Of a stretch of 64,000 nt of DNA, positions 56,625 to 64,000 are shown piece after piece. The translations under genes and the position numbers were made by a program. How positions within the stretch are numbered: the first letter of the stretch is position 1; every line of letters starts with the position of its first letter. Origin of the DNA: Thermoplasmata archaeon (lineage in GTDB: Archaea > Thermoplasmatota > Thermoplasmata > Methanomassiliicoccales > Methanomethylophilaceae); the NCBI GenBank assembly GCA_015063165.1, contig SUSZ01000005.1:46223-110222 (forward strand), read 5' to 3'. The notes beneath the pieces were generated by a model that was not told where the DNA came from, searched no databases, and was given only the letters and a program-made list of their open reading frames with translations.

Positions 56625-57854
56625 TTAATGTTGATAGAATGTTACGTCGTCTTGATTAATATCAATTGTAATATTAAATGTGTCAGTAACTTCACTATCG
56701 TATGTCTGGAAAAACATATAGTCATGACGGACATAAGTTCTCATGGAACATACGGTATCCAGAATCACCCTGCTCTGATCGGATTCGGAGCGAACTAATA
56801 CTCCAGGTTCGACAGTACAGGCAATTCCAACATTATGAGTCTCATTAACGTTATGCCAAGCTGTCGATCCGTAGATGGTGTAATCAGTTACAACTGGAAT
56901 GTCTACTATCTCATAATTCCAAGTATATGCGGCACCGCCCTGTATGAATGAACCTGTAGAGAAGCTGGTACCAACTAATAGGTCAACTGTGGCAGTTGTA
57001 GTGTTAGTGCCGGATGTTGAACTTGGACCTGCACACATCATTTTACCAACTGACATGTTGGTATTAAGGTACAAATCTCCAATTCTTATATCCGAATGAC
57101 CGTTTGTCGATCCATTCTGTAAATAATGAATGGAGTAGTATTTGTAATCAGACTCTCCTACAGGAGTCAAAGGATACACAGCGCATGTTACGGTATCTGT
57201 GCCCCGACTGGGGTTGACATCAGTAAAAGCATCTAATGCAATGAAGCCACTGCTTATTTCATCGAGAACAGATTGCTCCGACGATATGCCCCCAGTGCCT
57301 CCTGCAGACATTAGCCTATTGATAATAGACGAATTTTCGTATTCTTCGAAACTAGCAATCCATGTCGCTAGGTAGTTAGTTGCTTCTTCCAAATCGTCGC
57401 ATATCACCGAATGTGTGTGAACGAAACCGTCAATAGAAACGTATCCTTTGGCCACAGTTCCATCGACCGATGCGATTACTGGTTTCTCCATTATGTTATC
57501 TAGTGCATCGAAATCAGAACCGATAACTATCACAGGAATCAATCTATCTAAGCAATCAATTGCCATTTTCGCCTTATCATCACTGATAAGACTACCCTGC
57601 ATAATAACAAGGTTCGATTCAATCGAAATATCATCAGAAATCTGAGCATTTGGAACTGATGAGCTGATGATTTTATTAATCTCGCTACTGGCTGAGATGA
57701 TGCTGACACGGTTATCATCTTCAACCAATGAAAGTGCACCAGGATCTGAAGCATCATGACTATTCGCATCAGTTATTGTGAATGACGCTGCAATGCCACA
57801 GATTAGTACCATTAGCACGAATGAAACCATCAGGCCACTTTTACCTATTGCCAT
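56625..57854 (-). CDS. Hypothetical secreted protein, 409 aa, with beta-rich C-terminal domain
   Basis: Signal-anchor MAIGKSGLMVSFVLMVLICGIAASFTI; shared IPVIVIGSDFDALDNIMEKPVIASVDGTVAKGYVSIDGFVHTHS. Confidence 0.75.
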   Translation of the reverse strand: MAIGKSGLMVSFVLMVLICGIAASFTITDANSHDASDPGALSLVEDDNRVSIISASSEINKIISSSVPNAQISDDISIESNLVIMQGSLISDDKAKMAIDCLDRLIPVIVIGSDFDALDNIMEKPVIASVDGTVAKGYVSIDGFVHTHSVICDDLEEATNYLATWIASFEEYENSSIINRLMSAGGTGGISSEQSVLDEISSGFIALDAFTDVNPSRGTDTVTCAVYPLTPVGESDYKYYSIHYLQNGSTNGHSDIRIGDLYLNTNMSVGKMMCAGPSSTSGTNTTTATVDLLVGTSFSTGSFIQGGAAYTWNYEIVDIPVVTDYTIYGSTAWHNVNETHNVGIACTVEPGVLVRSESDQSRVILDTVCSMRTYVRHDYMFFQTYDSEVTDTFNITIDINQDDVTFYQH

Positions 57855-58264
57855 CTTTTTACCTCCTTTATGATTGTCGCGGAACTCGAATCCGCAAGAT
57901 TTAATTGATTATGACAGTATTTAATTGTTTGGTTTATTATTATTATTTTACGATAATAGATTAAAATAAAAATATAATCTATTAATATAAAACATTAATG
58001 ACATTTGAATAGTACCGATGAGGGGGGACGAGGTCGATCACGATGTGACCCGAGCAACAATAGGGATTAAGGGCCCCGGACATGCGGGCCATAAAAAATG
58101 ATGGCGACAGAACGATCACCAGGAGCGATGACGCTCGTCGAAAAACAGATAAGATGCTTGGTTCTGGAAAAAGGCTGGACGAATATACGATCGTTACGGT
58201 CATCCTCCAGGGCAGCTCGCCCGGCACCATTCTGTCGCAATGGGGTTGGGGTGATCCCCAGCAT

Positions 58265-58879
58265 TCACCCGGTCCTGTTCAGACGGTATTCGAAGCTCCG
58301 AACATACTCGTTGATCACGCCGTTCTCGGAGACGCCGAGGGTGCATTTGATCAGGAACGGGTCGTTGGAATCGACATTCTCTTTCCACATCATATTTCCA
58401 GAAAAGTGGAGATTGGTACCAGACTCGAACGAGCCTCCCCTATCGATTCCATATCTGACGGTCGATTGATTCGGATTCGAGGATTCAACGATCTGTTTCC
58501 AGCTGACCTGCGGACAGTAACCCCAGCTGCTCGCCATGGTTTTCGCGCCGTCGGGAGCAGTCCATTCGATCTCCATGTATCTGAAACATTTTTGCGGCGA
58601 CGGATAGGTAGCCAGACTGAAAACCATATTCACCACCCTCTCGTCATCCTCAGTTGTTGAGGATGAACTCCCCCAGACGTTCTGGTTCCATAGGTCAGTA
58701 AAAATGAAGTTATCGAAATCGGACAACTTGACATCGGCGGTTTTCGTCTCCAGGATCGTGGTATCGCCCGGCTTCTCCTGATCGATAATGGTGAAACCAA
58801 TGGTGAGCACGGTGAACACGAGGATTGCCGCGATGCCTGCAATGGCAACATATCTGTTCATAGGGTCCATGACGGTCAC
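58265..58879 (-). CDS. Hypothetical secreted/membrane-anchored protein, 204 aa
   Basis: MNRYVAIAGIAAILVFTVLTIGFTII anchor followed by extracellular-like domain. Confidence 0.7.
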   Translation of the reverse strand: MTVMDPMNRYVAIAGIAAILVFTVLTIGFTIIDQEKPGDTTILETKTADVKLSDFDNFIFTDLWNQNVWGSSSSTTEDDERVVNMVFSLATYPSPQKCFRYMEIEWTAPDGAKTMASSWGYCPQVSWKQIVESSNPNQSTVRYGIDRGGSFESGTNLHFSGNMMWKENVDSNDPFLIKCTLGVSENGVINEYVRSFEYRLNRTG

Positions 58880-59042
58880 ATCCGTGATTATGAACGCACA
58901 GAAAGCGCATTCGATATGGATAAGATTGGTGATGTGATATATAATTATAATTGATTGTTATATCGTAAAATGATAATTATTTAAACTATTATTATAATAA
59001 ATTAGCATAAATCATTAATAGTCTCTTCTATATACAGAATCC

Positions 59043-59531
59043 ATGGACGAATGTTATCCTGATGAGGGTAAAAAGGCAGGGCACAGATGGGGTGGCATAA
59101 CACTGCTGGTGTCGGCCGCCATAGTAATCGTAGCATTAGCGGCACTATTTGCAGTGGAGGCTGTACAGGACATCCAGAATCTGAGTAAGTTCGGGACCCT
59201 GGAGCCGGCTGCTTCGGATTACCTGTTGAATCTTATCGTCATGATGCTATCGATTGCAATCCTATGCTCGGTGATAAGAGATGTGATGAAAGGAAAGAGT
59301 TTTTTCACAAGTGCCAATGCCGAGAGGTTTCTGATCATAGGCGTTCTGATCATCCTGAAGATTGTCATGTCGATTGTCATCCAATTGGTAATCTTTTCAG
59401 TTTATCCCCATTTGAACAATGGAGTGGTCTTCCCGATAGTGGTGGTTCTATCGGTATTTGTGGTGTTCATACTGTATTATATCTGTAAACAGGGTTCAAG
59501 GCTGCAGGAGGATGTAGACAACATCGTTTGA
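59043..59531 (+). CDS. DUF2975-like four-TM membrane protein
   Basis: Multi-TM, FFTSANAERFLIIGVLIILKI; paired with XRE regulator. Confidence 0.75.
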   Translation: MDECYPDEGKKAGHRWGGITLLVSAAIVIVALAALFAVEAVQDIQNLSKFGTLEPAASDYLLNLIVMMLSIAILCSVIRDVMKGKSFFTSANAERFLIIGVLIILKIVMSIVIQLVIFSVYPHLNNGVVFPIVVVLSVFVVFILYYICKQGSRLQEDVDNIV

Positions 59532-59535
59532 TACC

Positions 59536-59775
59536 ATGCCGATCGAGATTCATCTGGACCGCATCCTTGTCGAAAGGAAGATGACGTTGTTAGAGCTATC
59601 CAGGAGGGTGGGAGTGACCAATGTCAATCTTTCCAAGCTCAAGACAGGGAAGGTCAACGGCATCAGGTTCTCCACGCTGGAAGCGATCTGCGACGTGTTG
59701 GATTGTCAACCGGGCGACATAATGGAGTTCCGCAGGGACAGCGATGACGAGAAAGAAGGAAAGACTCAGCTGTAA
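59536..59775 (+). CDS. XRE-family (Cro/CI) HTH regulator, YozG-like
   Basis: VERKMTLLELSRRVGVTNVNLSKLKTGKVNGIRFSTLEAICDVLDCQPGDIMEF. Confidence 0.9.
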   Translation: MPIEIHLDRILVERKMTLLELSRRVGVTNVNLSKLKTGKVNGIRFSTLEAICDVLDCQPGDIMEFRRDSDDEKEGKTQL

Positions 59776-59904
59776 TCAGCGTGAGCACTCTAAATATCCA
59801 ACGAATGTCAAAACATTCGATTCAGGGATCGGGCATCCGATGGGATAAGGCCGTATGGGAATCTGGATGACGGTTCCAGAATATAGGGTTTGACGCAGGT
59901 TGTA

Positions 59905-60165
59905 TTCTGCCTATGACGTCGGATTCAGGAAAGGTCTGATAACATGATACCCTTCCTGCCACGATCCGGGGCGCCCGAAGAGGAATGGGTGCGGGTCCAT
60001 TAGGGAGAAGGGCCCCGTCGGCGACGAGGGCATACTCTTCACCGCCTGCTCCGGGAACGCTGAGCATTACTCCAGGAGGAGGGGATCATACTGACGGTCG
60101 CTCTATTGCCCCGGGTGCATGAACGAGACCGTATCGTTCCTGGCGGAGACCGAGGCCAGGGCGAC
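59905..60165 (+). pseudogene. Decayed partial copy of the rep gene
   Basis: Extended nucleotide similarity to 54390-54640 (e.g. cacgatccgg.gcgcccgaagaggaa.gg, gggagaagggc.ccgtcggcgacga.gg, gccccg.gtgcatgaacga), reading frame broken. Confidence 0.8.
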
Positions 60166-60428
60166 TTCTTCCGCGGGTGCGGGCCGTATGCCCGGGTCCC
60201 GATGAGAGGATAGACTGGCGACGGCGTCTGTTTGTTTCAATGACATAGGGGACGGGAATCGAAGAATCGGAACGCGTCGCGAGGCGCCCTCCAAGGATGT
60301 GCCCGTCGGCAAGAAGGTCGGCAGGTAAACGGGTTCTACAGGAGGAGGTCAGAACCGAAGGGGCGAAACCCGCCTTGACAGCCGGTCTCGTCAGCATCTT
60401 GTCGGCCAGGCCCATCAGCCCTCCGCAT

Positions 60429-60905
60429 TCAGGGAATCCTCTTCATCCTTATGTTCTCCACGAAGTCCCTCTCCATCCTCAGGGTGCGGAGCTCGGCGAC
60501 GGCGGCGATCCGGGCGTAGTCCTGCAGGTTCCTGACGGCTCCGCCCGGCATCACGAAGCAGGAGTAGATGCAGTCCAGCTGGTACTGCGTTATGTAGACG
60601 GTTATCGGCGTGCGCTCCTCCATCTCGTACTTGTCGCTCCTGTCCTTCAGCCTCTTGAGGCTGTTCTGGGACTTCGCGAGGGCCACCGCAGCCAGTTCCT
60701 CCCCGTCGTAGTCGTCCTGGAGCCCCTCTATCATCACGCGGTCGTGGTTGATCCTCAGGCGGGTGAACGAGCGTATGGCCTCGGTCAAGAACTCCGACCT
60801 GTTGCTGTAGATCCCGATCGCGATCTCGTCTATCTCCGCCACGAGCTTGTCGGACAGGTTGACTATCTTCTTCACCGTCGGCTCCTTCCTCACGCTCTTC
60901 AACAT
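60429..60905 (-). CDS. Ribbon-helix-helix (CopG/NikR-like) regulator
   Basis: VKKIVNLSDKLVAEIDEIAIGIYSNRSEFLTEAIRSFTR. Confidence 0.82.
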   Translation of the reverse strand: MLKSVRKEPTVKKIVNLSDKLVAEIDEIAIGIYSNRSEFLTEAIRSFTRLRINHDRVMIEGLQDDYDGEELAAVALAKSQNSLKRLKDRSDKYEMEERTPITVYITQYQLDCIYSCFVMPGGAVRNLQDYARIAAVAELRTLRMERDFVENIRMKRIP

Positions 60906-60948
60906 GCGGGGCCTATGTCCGTCTCGGATGATAACGGTTTCGTCAATC

Positions 60949-60964
60949 TATGCTCATAAACATA
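60949..60964. promoter_or_regulatory. Operator-like motif copy 1 between RHH and int genes
   Basis: TATGCTCATAAACATA. Confidence 0.5.
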
Positions 60965-60994
60965 TGATGACTGACGTGACACATGACACAATAT

Positions 60995-61010
60995 TATGTT
61001 GATAAGCATA
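60995..61010. promoter_or_regulatory. Operator-like motif copy 2 between RHH and int genes
   Basis: TATGTTGATAAGCATA, just upstream of TATA-like tttatata. Confidence 0.5.
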
Positions 61011-61117
61011 TTTATATACGCATTCCGCCTTTCTTTTCATGACATTGGCTTACCGGGCCAGCGTCGTCAAACGGCTTCTCCGCGCGGGTCGAGGCCCGAA
61101 CGGAGAGGGAGGTCCAC

Positions 61118-61279
61118 ATGAGATCGAGAAACAAGGAAAAGCAGGCAGCAAGGCGCTGCAGTGCGGCGTCCGGAGGTACCTTCGGGAATCCCGTATCCGG
61201 ACTCCGCGCTCACGAGAGAGGTACCGCAGAAACAGAGTTTGAAACTAGAAAGAACAGGCCAGGGAGGGTCCGCGCATGA
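61118..61279 (+). CDS. Small basic protein, 53 aa, translationally coupled to integrase
   Basis: GGAGGT 5 nt before ATG; MRSRNKEKQAARRCSAASGGTFGNPVSGLRAHERGTAETEFETRKNRPGRVRA*; stop overlaps int ATG (ATGA). Confidence 0.5.
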   Translation: MRSRNKEKQAARRCSAASGGTFGNPVSGLRAHERGTAETEFETRKNRPGRVRA

Positions 61280-62229
61280 CTAAGAACCAGTTCCGCACGG
61301 ACTCCGAGAGGTTCCTGGAGGCCATCAAGGGCAACTACAAGGACTCCACTTTCAACGAGAAGAGGCGGAAGCTGAGCTACTACTCGGACGTCTTGTTCAA
61401 GCTGTACACGGACGGGAAGATATCGTCGTGCAATCCGAAGACCCTCACGAAGGAGGACATAGCCGCGTACGTCGCGTTCAGGCGCGCGACCGGCAAGAAG
61501 GACTCGACCATCAGGAAGGACCTCTCCATGATAGGGGAGCTCCTCACGTTCGTCGGGAACGACGCCATGGACCTGTACAAGGTCGTGTACGGGAACAAGA
61601 GGCCGAAGAGCTACAACGGAAGGCTCGACCCCCTCCCGGACGAGGTCATAGAGAAGGTCTACGCCCTCGCCAGGTCCACCGACAGCTGGAAGGTCATGGA
61701 GGGCTGCATGGCGATCATCCTGGGATGCGCCGCGGGCCTCAGGCCGCAGGAGGCCAGGCAGCTGTACGCCTCGGACGTCCACCACCTGGAGGAGGAGCCC
61801 TACATCCATGTGAGGCATGTCAAGGGGGAGGACTCCTGGGGTCGCCACAGGAGCGTCCCGCTCAACGACGGCGTCTCGGACATCGTCGAGAAGTACATGG
61901 GCATGCGCCTGGAGAAGATGAGGGGCAGAGGAGTCGTCAGCGACGCCATGTTCCCTCCCCTGAGGTCGAAGAAGGAGTTCGTCTCCCAGCAGTCCATGAG
62001 CCGCTTCAAGATGGACGTGGCGAGGATCATCGGGTCGGACTTCGTCCTGAAGGACGGACGCAGGGCGTACGGGCAGAGGATGCTTGACAGGGGCGTGCCG
62101 ATAGAGTACGTGTCGTACTGCATGGGCCACGACTCCGTGGAGACCACCCAGAAGTACTACGCGAGCTACAGGGACAAGTCGGTCCTTAGCGAGGTCCACG
62201 AGATCCTGAGGCGCGGGTCCAAGACGTGA
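61276..62229 (+). CDS. int: Tyrosine recombinase/integrase
   Basis: CAAGLRPQEARQLYASDV, HVKGEDSWGRHRSVPL, GQRMLDRGVPIEYVSYCMGHDSVETTQKYYASY. Confidence 0.9.
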   Translation: MTKNQFRTDSERFLEAIKGNYKDSTFNEKRRKLSYYSDVLFKLYTDGKISSCNPKTLTKEDIAAYVAFRRATGKKDSTIRKDLSMIGELLTFVGNDAMDLYKVVYGNKRPKSYNGRLDPLPDEVIEKVYALARSTDSWKVMEGCMAIILGCAAGLRPQEARQLYASDVHHLEEEPYIHVRHVKGEDSWGRHRSVPLNDGVSDIVEKYMGMRLEKMRGRGVVSDAMFPPLRSKKEFVSQQSMSRFKMDVARIIGSDFVLKDGRRAYGQRMLDRGVPIEYVSYCMGHDSVETTQKYYASYRDKSVLSEVHEILRRGSKT

Positions 62230-62231
62230 AC

Positions 62232-62270
62232 GCAGGAGGGCGTGGGCCCAACGACAAAAATCCGGACCCA
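62232..62270. terminator. Hairpin terminator downstream of int
   Basis: ggcgtgggccc...ggacccacgcc inverted repeat (one mismatch). Confidence 0.5.
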
Positions 62271-62349
62271 CGCCTTCCCGAAGACCCAAAAAACGACTTA
62301 GAAAAACGCAAACGCCATTAGCCAGACCGCGAGAAACAAGGTCATAAAT

Positions 62350-62365
62350 TATGCTGAATAGCATA
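62350..62365. promoter_or_regulatory. Operator-like motif copy 3 next to attR
   Basis: TATGCTGAATAGCATA. Confidence 0.45.
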
Positions 62366-62374
62366 AATATATGG

Positions 62375-62447
62375 TGGGCCTGCCCGGATTTGAACCGGGG
62401 TCAACGGCTCCCAAAGCCGCAAGTATACCAAGCTAGCCCACAGGCCC
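62375..62447 (-). tRNA. tRNA-Pro(TGG), integration target; CCA encoded at 62372-62374
   Basis: Anticodon loop TTTGGGA in gcggc/gccgt stem; GGTTCAAATCC; acceptor gggcctg/caggccc. Confidence 0.94.
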
Positions 62448-62494
62448 ACAGTTTGGCTCATCCGCTAATCGGTATTAATGGATTCGCATCCAGC

Positions 62495-63817
62495 TCATTC
62501 GATCTCCCAGGGAAGCTTGGGGACCAGCAGCTCCGTCATCATCAGAGCGTCAGCAGACTCCAGCGTCCTGGCGTGATCCAGAACGGTCATCTTCTCGGGA
62601 TCTATGTCCCTTCCTATACCTGCGACGGCGGCTTCGTCCTCCATCATCTCCTTCGCGGTGAAGTACAGCCTTTCCGCTATGACCGTCCACGCGCCGTCCT
62701 CTATGAAGGGCTCCCCGTACTCGTTGTCTTTCCATTTCTCCATGAAGGACTCGGACTTCACCCATACCGGCGGACCGGGGTGCTTGTAAGTCTTCGACAG
62801 GACGTCGCGTTCCAGCTCGAACATTATCACGAGCTTGTCGTCCTTCATGTCGTGGACCGCGCGAAGCACGTTGAACGAGAACTAGTTGAGCTTCCTTCCC
62901 AGCGCGTACTGGGTCTTCCACAGCTGCGAGTACAGCACGTCGTCCAGGACGTTCGGCTTCTCGAATATGACGGTCAGGAGCCTGGATCCGTGGTTCTCCG
63001 CTTTCGAGGCGAGCTCCCTCTTGGACATGGGCGATCTCTCCTTGGGGAAGAAGAACCTCATGTCGGGGTTAGCCAGATAGGCTTTGGCCGCCGCTATGAA
63101 CAGCGCCATGGTATCCTCGTGCACCGCGGAAGCCACGTTCCTGCGGGAGTCCACCGGGTCGTACACCACCAGGGGCGAGACCATGGACGGGCCTTTGCTC
63201 TCTATTATCAGAGTGGCGTTGTCCTTCCACTTCTGCGATCCTTCCAGAACTCCGCGGAACGTCCCGTAGTACACCACCAGGATCTCGCACAGGTACCCGG
63301 AGAATCCTCTGGCATCCTGCTCCGCGCCGTACGCGCCTATCCCTTTCATGAACTTCTTGAGCAGACGGACCTCGTTCTTCTGCTCGTCCGCGAGGTGGGA
63401 CAGTATGTACTGCGTGTGGAAGGGCGTCCTGTCCACTGCGCTCTGGAGCTTAGCTGTGCTCTCCAGGCGGTAGCATGGGACCAGGTCGACCTCTATGCCC
63501 TCGAACTCTCCCCTGGTGTAGGGATGGTCGGAGAACATGCGCACTCCGTGGAGGACGTCCTCGCCTATCTTCAGGCCTATGCGCTCCAGCTCGTCGTGCG
63601 GGACCGTGTCCGGAAACATCATGAACACGTCGAAATCGGGATTCGAGAGGAAGGTTCCTTTGGAGAACGACCCGGCCATCCTGACCTCTACGTCGATGCC
63701 GTGCTCTGCCGCATACCTTATGACGATGGCTTCAAGGCGGTCCGCCTTGTCCTGCAACGATGCCACCACCTCTGCGGAGGGCACGATCATCTCCAATACC
63801 TGCTCCTCTAGATTCAT
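62495..63817 (-). CDS. cca: tRNA CCA-adding enzyme (class I), one frame interrupted by in-frame TAG at 62882-62884 (split in ORF track as 62882..63817 and 62495..62869)
   Basis: N-terminal GSFSKGTFLSNPDFDVFMMF, VDLVPCYR; C-terminal HPGPPVWVKSESFMEKW...GEPFIEDGAWTVIAERLYFTAKEMM lies in the same frame after TAG (KLN-TAG-FSFNVLRAVHD). Confidence 0.85.
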
Positions 63818-64000
63818 AAAGCCTCGTAGATGGATACCTAATTTAATGGTTGGGGTTTTTCTTTAAACTCTAGCTCCTGGATTTTATGGTATAAGTCCGG
63901 AAGCCTACCTGCGGCCTTCTGGGCCGGATCCGCAGGACCGTGCCGACCGGCGGGGCGATTCGGCCCTCGGACGGGGCCGGGGTCGCGAGCCGACCCCCGT

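Larger units (their letters stand above)
53525..62387. mobile_element. Integrated plasmid/virus-like element in tRNA-Pro
   Basis: 14-bp direct repeat GTGGGCCTGCCCGG at 53525-53538 and in tRNA-Pro 3' end (62374-62387); encloses integrase, RHH, HTH, HUH Rep and hypothetical genes. Confidence 0.85.

Noticed and set aside
58082-58660. 192-aa plus-strand ORF inside the element
   Set aside because: Antisense to 58265..58879, which has a signal-anchor and plausible composition
61039-61242. 67-aa ORF upstream of int
   Set aside because: No ribosome site and overlaps the better-supported 61118..61279 ORF in another frame

Overview
The window looks like a chromosomal segment of a methanogenic archaeon, probably Methanomassiliicoccales-like (inferred from gene content and stop-codon use). 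It has proA/proB, a cluster of archaeal information-processing genes (S15, L15e, L21e, PolB, RsmA, RpoF, Pus10, Pno1-like KH, Rio1, aIF1A, archease, fibrillarin, Kae1, CCA-adding enzyme), a lone 5S rRNA and four tRNAs. Three things stand out. (1) A 12 kb locus (7016-19399) encodes two zinc-ribbon/P-loop GTPases, a GAP1-like protein, a stand-alone Hsp70, an Hsp70-vWA fusion, a 971-aa zinc-ribbon/beta-domain protein and a GrpE-like protein. It is a candidate undescribed GTPase-chaperone system. (2) Two genes, the GAP1-like gene (TAG at 11821) and the tRNA CCA-adding enzyme (TAG at 62882-62884, minus strand), are each split by a single in-frame TAG, while nearly all other genes end in TGA. This fits pyrrolysine/amber readthrough. 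(3) An approximately 8.9 kb integrated element (53525-62387) sits in tRNA-Pro with a 14-bp att repeat, an integrase, an RHH regulator, an HUH-type Rep and a decayed second rep copy. Other observations include shared palindromic operators, degenerate-enzyme paralogs (ThiI-like, phosphohexomutase-like, EhaR/HAD-like) and a PP-loop/Sel1 protein. All family calls are by eye from motifs; no searches were run.
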